Shown here in pieces: positions 50,811 to 62,565 of a stretch of 64,000 nt of DNA. Both the position numbers and the translations under genes were made by a program. The notes below the pieces were generated by a model. The model was not told where the DNA came from. It searched no databases and saw only the letters and a list, made by a program, of their open reading frames with translations. The DNA lies in contig JAWCLO010000003.1 in NCBI GenBank assembly GCA_038850735.1, positions 62,001-126,000 of the forward strand. The letters are read 5' to 3'. This stretch comes from Methanomassiliicoccales archaeon (GTDB lineage Archaea > Thermoplasmatota > Thermoplasmata > Methanomassiliicoccales > JACIVX01). Every line of letters starts with the position of its first letter. Positions within the stretch are counted from its first letter, which is position 1.

Positions 50811-51278
50811 ATGAATGAAGAACTGATCAAAGTTCTTTTGGACAGGGGAAATACATTTGCTGTGATTGGGGCCAGCCGTGATCCTCAGAAGTATGGTTAT
50901 CAAGTATATAAGGATCTTAAGAATGCTGGTTATAAAGTATTTGCTGTAAATCCTCACGCGGATAAAATTCTAGGCGATAAGTGTTACCCAAGCTTGGAAA
51001 CATTGCCCGTGAAACCTGATGTCGTCAATACTGTGGTCCCTCCGAAAATAACAGATCATATAGTGGAGACTTGTAAGAAGCTCGGAATTACGAGGGTGTG
51101 GATGCAGCCAGGCTCAGAATCTGATAAGGCAATTGAATTTTGCAAAGAAAATGGTATCAGTGTGGTGTATGGCGTTTGCATAATGATCGAGCGAGCAAAA
51201 CACGGCGTAAGCAGCCAGGAAAATACGAAATCTGAAGGCGAAGATACTCATCAAGAAGGTGACCGATCCGAAAAATAA
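50811..51278 (+). CDS. CoA-binding-domain protein (YccU-like, COG1832)
   Basis: A 155-residue Rossmann-fold protein of the CoA-binding family. The signature TFAVIGASRDPQKYGYQVYKDLKNAGYKVFAVNPHADKI is complete. It continues with the PPKITDHIVETCKKLGITRVWMQPGSES segment. Related proteins bind CoA, but no catalytic function is established. The ATG at 50811 is best placed after GGTGGAG; another ATG lies at 50805. About 200 bp separate it from the ferredoxin gene. Confidence 0.92.
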   Translation: MNEELIKVLLDRGNTFAVIGASRDPQKYGYQVYKDLKNAGYKVFAVNPHADKILGDKCYPSLETLPVKPDVVNTVVPPKITDHIVETCKKLGITRVWMQPGSESDKAIEFCKENGISVVYGVCIMIERAKHGVSSQENTKSEGEDTHQEGDRSEK

Positions 51279-51510
51279 ACCCTATGAGATAGTAGATGCC
51301 TTAGAGGTCAGCAATGACAAAATGTTGGTTGTATTAGAGCTCGAAAAGCATTCTACGCAGCGGTTGCTGGGGATGTTGAAAAAACGGACAAGTTTCTGCC
51401 TGCGATACGGATCCGAAATTTTGGAATTTATGAAGTATTGTGAAAATAGGAACGGACTTAAGAATTGTGAAATCGTTTGCATCTGGGCATATTCAAAATT
51501 TGAATTGTAA
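51259..51510 (+). CDS. Small hypothetical protein
   Basis: An 83-residue frame overlapping the end of the CoA-binding gene by 20 bp. It starts with GTG after AAGAAG. It is hydrophilic, with a patch of three cysteines near the end (KYCENRNGLKNCEIVCIW). No family is recognised. Overlap and direction suggest it follows in the same operon, but codon pattern alone does not prove it is expressed. Confidence 0.5.
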   Translation: MTDPKNKPYEIVDALEVSNDKMLVVLELEKHSTQRLLGMLKKRTSFCLRYGSEILEFMKYCENRNGLKNCEIVCIWAYSKFEL

Positions 51511-51694
51511 ATGCATAGATTTGATTTTATGCGAAATGCCCGATACGCGTCTTCATAATAGCGTTCGTTTATTTCAGAAGTCCACATGCCTGCTTTAGGA
51601 GCCTGGGATCGCGAGTTTTTCAACCTAGTTCGCAATCGTTGGTCTGGACAATTTTTAAATAACGTAGCTTCGTTACAACCAAAAAGGGACTTTG

Positions 51695-52276
51695 ATGAAA
51701 ATAAGAACCGCTATTATAGTAATCGCCATAATTACCATTATAACACTTGGGAGCTTTGCGGCAATTTATTTTTCAACTTATAACAGACTTGTGGCCTTGA
51801 ACGCTGCTGTTGACGAAAAGTGGGCCCAAGTGGAACAAGAGCTTCAGCGTAGATACGATTTGATACCTAACCTTGTGAGTGCGGCCAGTGCTTATATTGA
51901 ATACGAAGGATCTATCCTGGAAAATATCACCGCATTGCGTAGCCAATGGATGAATGCCTTAGCTACCGACGATATCGACGAGGTCAATAATGCAACTGCT
52001 CAGATAGAAACGGGGATACGAAATTTGATTGTTACCATCGAGGCGTATCCTGAACTTTGGGCGTCAGATGTAGTCATCTCATTGATGATATCCCTCGAAG
52101 GCACAGAGAACCGCATATCAACAGAGCGCATGCGCTTCAATGAAGCAGTACGCGACTACAATACTGCTATCCAATCATTCCCAGCAAATCTGTGGTCTGC
52201 AGGTTGGGGTTTTACCGTCAGACCTTATTTCGAGGCGGAAATCGCCTCGACTGAAGTACCCCCAGTAAACCTTTAG
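51695..52276 (+). CDS. LemA family protein
   Basis: A 193-residue membrane-anchored protein. An N-terminal transmembrane helix (RTAIIVIAIITIITLGSFAAIYF) is followed by the LemA helical domain: YNRLVALNAAVDEKWAQVEQELQRRYDLIPNLV is diagnostic. The remainder is helical (NRISTERMRFNEAVRDYNTAI) and ends WGFTVRPYFEAE, also typical. LemA proteins have no clear biochemical role. It is followed after four bases by a TPM-domain protein, a recurring pair in bacteria and archaea. Confidence 0.95.
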   Translation: MKIRTAIIVIAIITIITLGSFAAIYFSTYNRLVALNAAVDEKWAQVEQELQRRYDLIPNLVSAASAYIEYEGSILENITALRSQWMNALATDDIDEVNNATAQIETGIRNLIVTIEAYPELWASDVVISLMISLEGTENRISTERMRFNEAVRDYNTAIQSFPANLWSAGWGFTVRPYFEAEIASTEVPPVNL

Positions 52277-52280
52277 ACTG

Positions 52281-53102
52281 GTGAGATTTTTGTTTGGACG
52301 AGCTAGTGCCATATCCTTCGTTGCGATTTTTCTTATAGCACTAATATCGCCATTTGGCTCGTGTGCACTCCGGCCGTCCAATTCCTACATCATTGAATCT
52401 GAGTGGGTCGAAAGCATTGAGAGTTACGCACTCGATATTGACGCCGAAACTTCAGCAGAGATCGTGGTCTGCGTTTTCCCTTCGCTTTACGGGCACGGCA
52501 TAAAAGACAGCTCGGGCGCGGAAATCAACGACATAGTTCACCTGGGAATTTATATATTCAACGAGGAACCGCTTGAGGTCTACGGTGGTACTCAGACAGG
52601 CATTGGCAAAGCAGGTAAAGATAACGGCGTTCTGGTTTTAGTTGCAATGGAGGAGCATGAATGGCGCATCGAGGTCGGATACGGTTTAGAAGGCTACATA
52701 ACTGATATACAATCCTACCTCATCGCTCAGGATTATCTTGTACCGGCCTTTCAGGAGGGAAACTACGGAGAAGGTCTTTACGATACAGTAGTCGCACTCG
52801 GTCAACTCATTCCGCCGAGCAGCGAGCCTAATAACCTCCAGGTGAGAGGATATTACTACTATGAAAGCGACGATGCATCGGATTCGCCTTCGACATCGTT
52901 TTGGGACTGGGAAATCTTCGGAATACCTATATGGGTCATAATCGTTTTCATTCTTTTCGGCGTTTTTATCCCAGTTCTTGGCCGAGGTTCTGGGAGAGGT
53001 GGTGGAGGTCATTCAGGTGGAGGTCGCTCAGGTGGTTGGGGCGGCGGAGGCCGTTTGGGTGGAGGCCGCTCTGGTGGTGGGGGCGCAGGCGGAAAGTGGT
53101 AG
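52281..53102 (+). CDS. TPM-domain protein (YgcG/DUF477 family)
   Basis: A 273-residue secreted or membrane protein that begins with a GTG. It has an N-terminal signal peptide (AISFVAIFLIALISPFGSCA), a TPM domain (VCVFPSLYGHG, then GIGKAGKDNGVLVLVAMEEHEWRIEVGYGLEGYI), one transmembrane helix (IPIWVIIVFILFGVFIPVL) and a Gly/Ser/Arg-rich tail (GGGHSGGGRSGGWGGGG). The pairing with LemA is conserved widely. The function is unknown, though membrane-stress or phosphatase-like roles have been proposed for relatives. Confidence 0.92.
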   Translation: MRFLFGRASAISFVAIFLIALISPFGSCALRPSNSYIIESEWVESIESYALDIDAETSAEIVVCVFPSLYGHGIKDSSGAEINDIVHLGIYIFNEEPLEVYGGTQTGIGKAGKDNGVLVLVAMEEHEWRIEVGYGLEGYITDIQSYLIAQDYLVPAFQEGNYGEGLYDTVVALGQLIPPSSEPNNLQVRGYYYYESDDASDSPSTSFWDWEIFGIPIWVIIVFILFGVFIPVLGRGSGRGGGGHSGGGRSGGWGGGGRLGGGRSGGGGAGGKW

Positions 53103-53421
53103 CTGGAAGTCAAAAAAATCCGCGTGTGTCGTGTGTCTATCACAATCTTCTCTGCAATGCGACTAGCAAACGAATGAAGGATCATACAATGACTTTTGAC
53201 TTCTTTCTCTGGGCCCAAAATGAGTAACAGGTCGCAAAATGAATTCCCATTCTTGAATCGCATGGCAAAATTTCCTTCATTCGTTTAAAGAACTGGCGAT
53301 TCATGAAGGATCGGCAGAGGTCGTTTAGACTGGGGAATGGGAGCTTATTTTCTTGTCGTACAAATACTCATCGCAGACAGATTTAAGATGGAAATTTGCC
53401 TTCAAATCCATCGAGGTTATA
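53103..53421. other. Intergenic region with a long inverted repeat
   Basis: About 320 bp with no gene between the TPM protein and the pyrimidine dimer glycosylase. It carries a 14-bp perfect inverted repeat (53168-53181 and 53273-53286), described separately. Confidence 0.5.
53168..53286. repeat. 14-bp perfect inverted repeat enclosing 91 bp
   Basis: AAACGAATGAAGGA at 53168-53181 is matched by TCCTTCATTCGTTT at 53273-53286. There is no gene between the arms, and no third copy was noticed. It could be terminal inverted repeats of a very short element, or a structured RNA end. Confidence 0.6.
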
Positions 53422-53838
53422 ATGAGGCTCTGGTTGCTCCATCCAAAATATCTAGATTGCAAGGGTCTAGTCGCCGTTTGGAGAGAGGGTCTCTTGGCAA
53501 GGAAGGTATTAGAAGGCAAAACCAAGGGTTATGCCAATCACCCACAGCTCACAATATTCAGGCGGTATGAAAAGCCCATTGACCTGATTAATGCGTATCT
53601 GTTTCAAATCTATTTGGAAGCGCGCAGGAGAGGTTATGCCTTTGACGCTTCTAAAATTGAGCATATCAGCATCGAGAAGACTATTTCAATAAGGAGAGAA
53701 GAACTAGAGGAGGAATTCATATTATTGAAACAAAAGGTCAGGATGCGGGATAGAAAAAAGTTTGAAGAACTAAAAAGTCTTGATTCTAAGCGTTTAGAAC
53801 CAAACCCAGTTTTTCTTGTAGATGAAGAACGAAGATGA
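53422..53838 (+). CDS. Pyrimidine dimer DNA glycosylase-like protein (T4 EndoV family)
   Basis: A 138-residue protein of the Pyr_excise family. It begins MRLWLLHPKYLDCKGLVAVWREGLLARKVL and continues GYANHPQLTIFR, which are family signatures. The chain is helical, with charged patches. T4 endonuclease V starts catalysis at its N-terminal Thr; this protein begins MRLW, so the catalytic residue differs or lies elsewhere. The start at 53422 is supported by GAGGT five bases upstream. It may act in UV-damage repair. Confidence 0.85.
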   Translation: MRLWLLHPKYLDCKGLVAVWREGLLARKVLEGKTKGYANHPQLTIFRRYEKPIDLINAYLFQIYLEARRRGYAFDASKIEHISIEKTISIRREELEEEFILLKQKVRMRDRKKFEELKSLDSKRLEPNPVFLVDEERR

Positions 53839-53936
53839 GGAAAGTTAAACAAGCTTCGGGAAATTTCCTTTGTTTTTTTGAGTGCTTTCGACAACTGTTT
53901 ATATATTTGATGAAACCAATTGATCTATTGGTATGA

Positions 53937-54722
53937 ATGAGTGCATTCAAAAATGAGTATTTGAAATGGTTAAACCTGATGGCATTCGTCATTATGATTG
54001 TTGTGAACGCCATAGCAGGAAGCACCACAATGATCGGAGGCAAAAGCACTGCCGAGATTTCTGATGCAAATCCAACATTAATCACGCCAGCGGGTTACGT
54101 CTTCTCCATATGGGGAATAATTTACATATTGCTCGGAATCTTCGTACTCTTTCAGTCGTTACCAAACCCTCGATTCTCGGAATTTAGGGAGAGAATCGGT
54201 CTTCTTTTCTTTGCAAGCAGTATGCTTAACGTCGTCTGGCTATTCTTGTGGCAATTTGAATATCTTGTTTATTCAGTTGTTGTAATGTTCTTGTTACTTA
54301 CAACTTTGATATGGATTTACCTTCGACTCGATATAGGAAAATTAGTGGTCTCGTTAAAAGAAAGGATTGCATTTCATCTTCCATTCAGCGTTTATCTTGG
54401 ATGGATTACCATTGCCACCATTGCAAACTTTTCGGCAACATTAGTGTCTATAGATTGGGATGGATTCGGAATAGCATTTGATGTTTGGGCCATACTGATC
54501 GGGATAATTGCGCTGCTGATAGTATCTATGGTCTTGATTCGGAGGAAGGACATAGCTTTCGCACTCGTGGCAATATGGGCATTTGTGGGCATTGCGGTGA
54601 AGCAAAGCGCAAATCAAATCGTTGTGACGACGATGTGGGCGATTGCCATCATTTTGTTAGTTTTTATGATTATTGTTCTCATTTCGAAAACAAAAACTCT
54701 AGCCAAGAAAAATCATGGCTGA
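53937..54722 (+). CDS. TspO/MBR-like (tryptophan-rich sensory protein) membrane protein
   Basis: A 261-residue protein with about seven hydrophobic helices. The segment ITPAGYVFSIWGIIYILLGIFVLFQ is typical of the tryptophan-rich sensory (TspO/MBR-related) family. The middle (MLNVVWLFLWQFEYLVYS) and later (YLGWITIATIAN) helices agree with this. It is longer than classical TspO (about 160 residues), as in the extended archaeal and bacterial relatives. Ligand and role are unknown. It appears to be monocistronic. Confidence 0.82.
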   Translation: MSAFKNEYLKWLNLMAFVIMIVVNAIAGSTTMIGGKSTAEISDANPTLITPAGYVFSIWGIIYILLGIFVLFQSLPNPRFSEFRERIGLLFFASSMLNVVWLFLWQFEYLVYSVVVMFLLLTTLIWIYLRLDIGKLVVSLKERIAFHLPFSVYLGWITIATIANFSATLVSIDWDGFGIAFDVWAILIGIIALLIVSMVLIRRKDIAFALVAIWAFVGIAVKQSANQIVVTTMWAIAIILLVFMIIVLISKTKTLAKKNHG

Positions 54723-54878
54723 ATGCGTTCGATTAAGCAGGAGTTCAAGTATTGATCTCTCGAATACGATTCTTTTTACTTTATATAATCTTGTCAAGAT
54801 CCAAATTGATCATTGTAATGATTGACTTAATAACTAAAGTAAGACATACATACATTTGATGGGAGGTAGGTTAGATAT

Positions 54879-55655
54879 ATGGATGCGAAAGCGATTGGAA
54901 GAAGGTTGACGGAGGCGGCAAGGCTACCAGGACGCGCGGTATGTGTATTTGGAAGTGACGAGCGAATGGAAGGATCTGTTCAGTCATCGAGGATAGATAG
55001 GTGCTTGGCAAGAGCGGTTTACAAACTTTCAATAGAAAAGGAGACTTCTCCGCTATTCTTCGGACCTGAGGCAAAAGACGGCATGTGTCCCGGCGCTCAG
55101 GCTTGGTGTGGTGTGAGTGACTTCTCACCGATGATCAAGTTTTTTATTTCTACAGGTACGCCCGAATTCAGACGTGGGGAAGCTGAATACCTCAAGCCCT
55201 CACCCGAAGCAGCTGAACGTTTCTTTAGAGCACCAGGAAGGATAGTTCTTCCATTTAAGTACCTTAACATCGCTGGTTGGGATCAGCTGCAGAAGGATCA
55301 GGATGTCCTATCTTTCGTTCTAATAGGCAATGCTGAATCGATAAGGAATCTCGGAGGACTTATCCAATATTCTTTTGAAGATATTTTCTACTCTGCAATC
55401 ATGCCTGGTGGCCCTTCATGTGCTACCATGATAACTTATGCAGCTGGTTTGGCGGAAAGAGCTCCGAAAAATGCAGCCTTCGTAGGTCCTGTTGATCCAA
55501 CCGGCAATGCATGGTTCCCTCCAGAGATGATGTGCATGGCCTTACCCTTTGAAATGGCTGAGAAAATGGCTGAAAATATCGACAATTCATTCATAATCAA
55601 AAGAGCTCACATCGCCTTCCCTGTCAAAAGACTGAACATCGAAGAGCGCAATTGA
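54879..55655 (+). CDS. DUF169 family protein
   Basis: A 258-residue protein of the DUF169 family, frequent in methanogens and other anaerobes. The marks are PGMCPGAQAW-like (here MCPGAQAWCGV), the FFSTGTP-like ISTGTPEFRRG and the C-terminal MCMALPFEMAEKMAEN region. The phrase IMPGGPSCATMITYAAGL is also typical. It has several cysteines in Cys-x-Pro contexts. The biochemical function is not established. GGGAGGTAGG upstream supports the ATG at 54879. Confidence 0.88.
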   Translation: MDAKAIGRRLTEAARLPGRAVCVFGSDERMEGSVQSSRIDRCLARAVYKLSIEKETSPLFFGPEAKDGMCPGAQAWCGVSDFSPMIKFFISTGTPEFRRGEAEYLKPSPEAAERFFRAPGRIVLPFKYLNIAGWDQLQKDQDVLSFVLIGNAESIRNLGGLIQYSFEDIFYSAIMPGGPSCATMITYAAGLAERAPKNAAFVGPVDPTGNAWFPPEMMCMALPFEMAEKMAENIDNSFIIKRAHIAFPVKRLNIEERN

Positions 55656-55820
55656 ACCAACTAATGCCAGTTGATGAAAATTGAAAGAGAGAGTATATGC
55701 AAAAAACGTTTCTTGCATTCCCATATTACATTATTGTTATCGTCGCTCCTCACATCACATCGATCAGATGTCGACCATACGGGAACACCGCCAATCCGAA
55801 AGTTCATTCAGGCAGATTCG

Positions 55821-57218
55821 TTAAGCGTCCTCTCCGTCTTCGAATGAAATCTTTCTGACTTCTCTTTCGATCCGATCTGGTAAAACGATATCCTCTTGTA
55901 TAGCGACTTCGAGCTCTTTCAATCGTCTGGTTGTGACGAGCACCCTGCTCTCCAACGATCCGACTGCTTGATTGTAGCTCTTGATCATCTTATCCAATCC
56001 TTTTCCGATTTCAGCGAAGTTTTCAACAAAATTTCCGATTCTCTCGTAAAGCTCCTTTCCCAATCTTCCGACCTCGATTGCATGCTCTTCCATGCGATGT
56101 TCCTGCCACCCTTGTGCGACGGCCAACAGCACGGCGATCAGTATGGTCGGCGTCGCTATAATCACTTTTTGCGAAATAGAGTATTCGATTAGATCTGGAT
56201 CGAACATCAGGGCAGCACTCAGGAACATTTCGCCTGGAAGGAAGAGGATAACAAACTCGGGACTCTTCTCAAACTGCTTCCAATAAGCTCTATTAGAGAG
56301 AGAGGCGATTCGTGATCTTACTTCTTTGCAGTGCTTTTCAAGACATTCCCTTCGCTTATCTTCATCTGGGGCTTCGATGGCCTCTAAGTAAGCGTTCAGC
56401 GGAGCCTTTGAGTCGACTACAATAATGTGATTATTTGGAAGATAGATCACCATATCTGGTCGCATCATTCCATCTTCGTTCGTCACTACCGATGCCTGCT
56501 CGTCAAAATCACAATGTTCGACCATGCCAGCTAGCTCAACAACTCGCCGCAGTTGCATTTCGCCCCATCTGCCTCTTACACTGGGGATCTTAAGGGCGTT
56601 CACGAGTTTTGACGTTTCGGATTGCAAGCGCAATTGGGCTTCTGCGAGCTTCTGTATTCCGTTGTTTAGCATACCGTATTGTTGAGCTCTATTTGTTTCA
56701 ATTTGCTGGAGCTTCTCATCAACTTTCTTCAATGCTTCTTCGATAGGTTTTACGAGCACATCGATTGCTTGTTTTTTTGACTCGAGATCACACTTCGCAA
56801 TTTCATGATACTTTTCCAGTACTTCCTTGGCAGTATTTAGAAAGAACTGGCTGTTTTCTTCGAGAGCTCGTGAGGAAAGTGCTTTGAAAGTATCAGACAA
56901 TTTTTGTTTTGCATCTTCTAGTAGAGCAAGTTTTTCATTCGCGATTTTCCTTTCTGATTCAATCTGTTCCCTTAATTTACTATTTTCCTGGAGAAGCTCG
57001 TTTCTCTGATCTTCAAGATTTTTCAATTCGATAATTTGTTGCTCTTTTTGATTCAAGCGTTCACTCAATTTGGCAATTTCCTCGGCAACTAACAATCGTG
57101 CTTCTGATCTTCCTTTTTCTTCAGCTAGTGATATTTTCTTCCGATAGAAAAGAATCGAAGCCAATGCACCAATGGCTAGCCCAGTCATAAACAGCACAAT
57201 GCCAAGCAATTCTTCCAT
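55821..57218 (-). CDS. rmuC: RmuC-like DNA recombination protein
   Basis: A 465-residue protein with an N-terminal membrane helix (LLGIVLFMTGLAIGALASILFY), a long coiled coil (residues ~30-170) and a C-terminal RmuC nuclease-like domain. That domain shows VRGRWGEMQLRRVVELAGM, RPDMVIYLPNNHIIVVDSKAPLNAYLEA, and LFLPGEMFLSAAL. RmuC limits inversions at short inverted repeats in bacteria and belongs to the PD-(D/E)xK-like group. The gene stands alone on the minus strand. Confidence 0.95.
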   Translation of the reverse strand: MEELLGIVLFMTGLAIGALASILFYRKKISLAEEKGRSEARLLVAEEIAKLSERLNQKEQQIIELKNLEDQRNELLQENSKLREQIESERKIANEKLALLEDAKQKLSDTFKALSSRALEENSQFFLNTAKEVLEKYHEIAKCDLESKKQAIDVLVKPIEEALKKVDEKLQQIETNRAQQYGMLNNGIQKLAEAQLRLQSETSKLVNALKIPSVRGRWGEMQLRRVVELAGMVEHCDFDEQASVVTNEDGMMRPDMVIYLPNNHIIVVDSKAPLNAYLEAIEAPDEDKRRECLEKHCKEVRSRIASLSNRAYWKQFEKSPEFVILFLPGEMFLSAALMFDPDLIEYSISQKVIIATPTILIAVLLAVAQGWQEHRMEEHAIEVGRLGKELYERIGNFVENFAEIGKGLDKMIKSYNQAVGSLESRVLVTTRRLKELEVAIQEDIVLPDRIEREVRKISFEDGEDA

Positions 57219-57481
57219 GGTCCCCCACCATTTCTTTCTTAGGGATCTCTTCAGGATCCTTTGGAAATCTCGGAAATGATAGCCCGAGACAAATAGTAAA
57301 AATATTCGAAAAATTTAAGAATTGCCATATATGGCTAAGAGGCGTTTCCATTTGAATTCACAAAATAATACCTCGTAACAAATTCTTTAAAAAATTTTGA
57401 AATTTTGATTTAAACGGATGAGGATTGTTAAGTTCATTTGATAACGCAAACTTTAATTCCTTTTCAGTCCGTTGAAAATCA

Positions 57482-57628
57482 ATGATTGAAATGTTTGTTG
57501 AGGAACTCGAACTAATTTGTCAATTCTGTGGGCGACCGATAAACCAGTGCGCATGCGTGTGCCCTTACTGCGGTGAATCATGTGGCTGCGAATGCTGTAT
57601 CGGCCTCGACAAAGCAACTGGTGGATGA
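57482..57628 (+). CDS. 48-residue Cys-rich protein overlapping the oxidoreductase region
   Basis: A small reading frame with ten cysteines: ICQFCGRPINQCACVCPYCGESC, then GCECCIGL. The two CxxC pairs suggest a zinc-ribbon or cluster-binding knot. It ends at 57626-57628, within a possible GTG-extended start of the ferredoxin oxidoreductase gene but before its ATG at 57663. The conserved Cys arrangement argues for coding, although the ribosome binding site is weak. It could be a small electron-transfer or assembly partner of that oxidoreductase. Confidence 0.6.
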   Translation: MIEMFVEELELICQFCGRPINQCACVCPYCGESCGCECCIGLDKATGG

Positions 57629-57662
57629 ATATTTCGAAAGCTCTTCTGGAGTTGATTTTCAT

Positions 57663-60546
<2,884 letters not shown>

Positions 60547-60713
60547 AGCGATTGCTACCATCAGTGGTTTTAGATCCAACCAATTCGAATGCGAGCGAAC
60601 TTTCGGATGAGTAATGCTAATTTCAATTAATTACGCAAGTAGCTCTATCAACAACTTCCCTCCAAGCAGAGGATTTTCGGAAAGTGATGCACGTGAATTA
60701 TGAAGGACTGTCG

Positions 60714-61109
60714 TCAGTGCCTCGAAAGTCTGCTCACCAATTCCATGACTTTTCTTTTTATTTCGTCCCTTACTTTCCTTGCCTCATCCAGCGGCATGAA
60801 GTGAGGATCTGGCATAGGCCACTTTTCAACTTCTCTCGTATGGAGCACCGGGCAGTAGTCGCCACTGCAGACGAGTATGGCCATATCGGCCGTTTCTTGT
60901 AACCTCTCAGAGAGACCCTGGGGCTTCTTCTGTGATATGTCGATGCCCTCTTCCCGCATCAAGGCAATCGCGTTTGGATGGACGTTCTCCTCGGGCATGA
61001 TGCCTGCGCTTATGGCTTTCCATCCAGGAGGAGCATATGTGTTGAAGTAAGCCTCGGCCACTTGACTCCTGAAACTGTTTCCTACACATACAAAAAGAAC
61101 CATCTTCAT
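60714..61109 (-). CDS. ArsC / low-molecular-weight phosphotyrosine phosphatase-like protein
   Basis: A 131-residue protein of the arsenate reductase (thioredoxin-dependent) / LMW-phosphatase family. The active-site loop is CVGNSFRSQ (Cx5R), where typical ArsC has CxxNxCRS. The second Cys of that loop is Phe, so an ArsC-type disulfide relay is altered. A later Cys lies at AILVCSGDYCPV. The Asp in PMPDPHFMP serves as general acid. Phosphatase activity is at least as likely as arsenate reduction. It is isolated. Confidence 0.88.
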   Translation of the reverse strand: MKMVLFVCVGNSFRSQVAEAYFNTYAPPGWKAISAGIMPEENVHPNAIALMREEGIDISQKKPQGLSERLQETADMAILVCSGDYCPVLHTREVEKWPMPDPHFMPLDEARKVRDEIKRKVMELVSRLSRH

Positions 61110-61326
61110 GATCCATCGTGAAGAAAAATGAAGGACATGTTAGATAAACATTAACGAAATTTCTATCTTATTACTTGTATTCACATTGATCCTTGTAAAT
61201 TCACTGACCATGCGAAAAATCTCAAAATTAATGATTGCGTGCCTTTTATTTTGCAACGAATTGTTTCGAGACCGCATTCAACCATTCACGCGAATTTTGA
61301 ATAACAATATCAGCTCTTTGCATTGT

Positions 61327-61602
61327 TCAATGTGCCGAGTCAGGAATGTCGACTCGGCACGAGTTCGACCGGGTAAACTTTTCTATCAGCAGGGGACACA
61401 GCATTCTGCTTTCCGAGTTCTTGGCACAACTCTTGAATTCGCTGCATTCTGTGCATCGCTTTACTCGCTTCCGTAAGACGCACTGGTACACTTCGCACAT
61501 GTATGCATAAGAAAGTGTCATCTCGTTGAGGCAACCATCGCAGGAGGCACCGTAGTGGAAGCAGTCCGAACAGTCGTTTCCACAAGCGCCTACCATATTC
61601 AT
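61327..61602 (-). CDS. DUF3795 family Cys-rich protein
   Basis: A 91-residue protein with eleven cysteines in DUF3795 order: ACGNDCSDC, ASCDGCL, CEVYQC, RCTECSEFKSC and LCPLL. Zinc or iron-sulfur binding is likely; the family has no assigned function. The ATG at 61602 lies about 28-35 bp downstream of a TTTTAAAAAT-type TATA box, suggesting a leaderless mRNA. A related but frameshifted gene lies at 10891-11138. Confidence 0.85.
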   Translation of the reverse strand: MNMVGACGNDCSDCFHYGASCDGCLNEMTLSYAYMCEVYQCVLRKRVKRCTECSEFKSCAKNSESRMLCPLLIEKFTRSNSCRVDIPDSAH

Positions 61603-61764
61603 AATTAATTATTATTCTAATAAGAGGATTTTAAAAATTTTTCTAAAATATACCTTAGGTTTATCGTTTAAAGGGAGCTAGATTGGATGCTTACGGCTTC
61701 TGAGAATATATGAACGCATTTTCCCGACACTTCTCCACACACCCCTAAAACTACACAACTATTT

Positions 61765-62415
61765 TCAGCCTCGTGAGTCAAACGTTTGAGCGGGTTTTTT
61801 CGCGACTGCTTCGATATAAGACCTTCTTACTTCGGCCTCACCGTACCTTTTCTTCTTGTCAATTTTCGACAAGCGCTCAATAATCATTCCTTCGAGGAGT
61901 TCCAACACCTCATTTTCATCAAAAAAATGAACCGTCATACCGCTACCTTTAAGAAAAGTATTCTTCTCTATCTCCTTTCCCGAGCCATAACGCAGATCGT
62001 GGGTGGACAAGGCCCTAAAAAGGAAAATACCATTTTCAACGAGAATTCTTTTGACTTCGGAGATAACGGCTTGCCTTTCGTCACTCTTGAGGTGCTCAAA
62101 AAGGTGGAATGAGATCACTAGGTCAAAGGATTTGTCCCGAAATGGTAGAGAGACGGCGTCTGCCTGGACAAAATGCAACTTATGGTTTCCCGAAAATCTC
62201 GCTCTGCACGTGCGCAATGCCTCAAATGAAAAATCCACTCCTACCAAAAAGCTATTTTCCCTCTCTACCGCACTTATCGTCTTGCCGTCGCCACATCCGA
62301 TTTCAAGGACCCTTTCGTTTCCCAAGAGTTTCACTGGAAACTCCTCGAAACCCTTCCACAATCTCAGGGAGGTACGGTAGCATTTGTCCCACAGGCGCTG
62401 CTGATCCGTATTCAT
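61765..62415 (-). CDS. Class I SAM-dependent methyltransferase
   Basis: A 216-residue Rossmann-fold methyltransferase. Motif I is VLEIGCGDGKT, followed by VGVDFSFEAL, the motif II-like FVQADAVSLPFRDKSFDLVIS and FHLFEHLKSDERQAVISEVKRILVENG. The substrate is unknown. The segment after residue ~170 (LLEGMIIERLSKIDKKKRYG) is charged. It is isolated on the minus strand, upstream of MarC in the same direction with about 150 bp between. Confidence 0.9.
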   Translation of the reverse strand: MNTDQQRLWDKCYRTSLRLWKGFEEFPVKLLGNERVLEIGCGDGKTISAVERENSFLVGVDFSFEALRTCRARFSGNHKLHFVQADAVSLPFRDKSFDLVISFHLFEHLKSDERQAVISEVKRILVENGIFLFRALSTHDLRYGSGKEIEKNTFLKGSGMTVHFFDENEVLELLEGMIIERLSKIDKKKRYGEAEVRRSYIEAVAKKPAQTFDSRG

Positions 62416-62565
62416 ATCACATTATCCAATATGAATTAGATTGGAAGAGCAAATGGTTTTTTGGGTGCAGGTCGAATAGGAGTATACTAGAACCACCGTC
62501 GGCAGATAATGATTTTGACTGCCACTATCCTACCACCGCAAGATCGATGCACCGAATCGTTCTAT

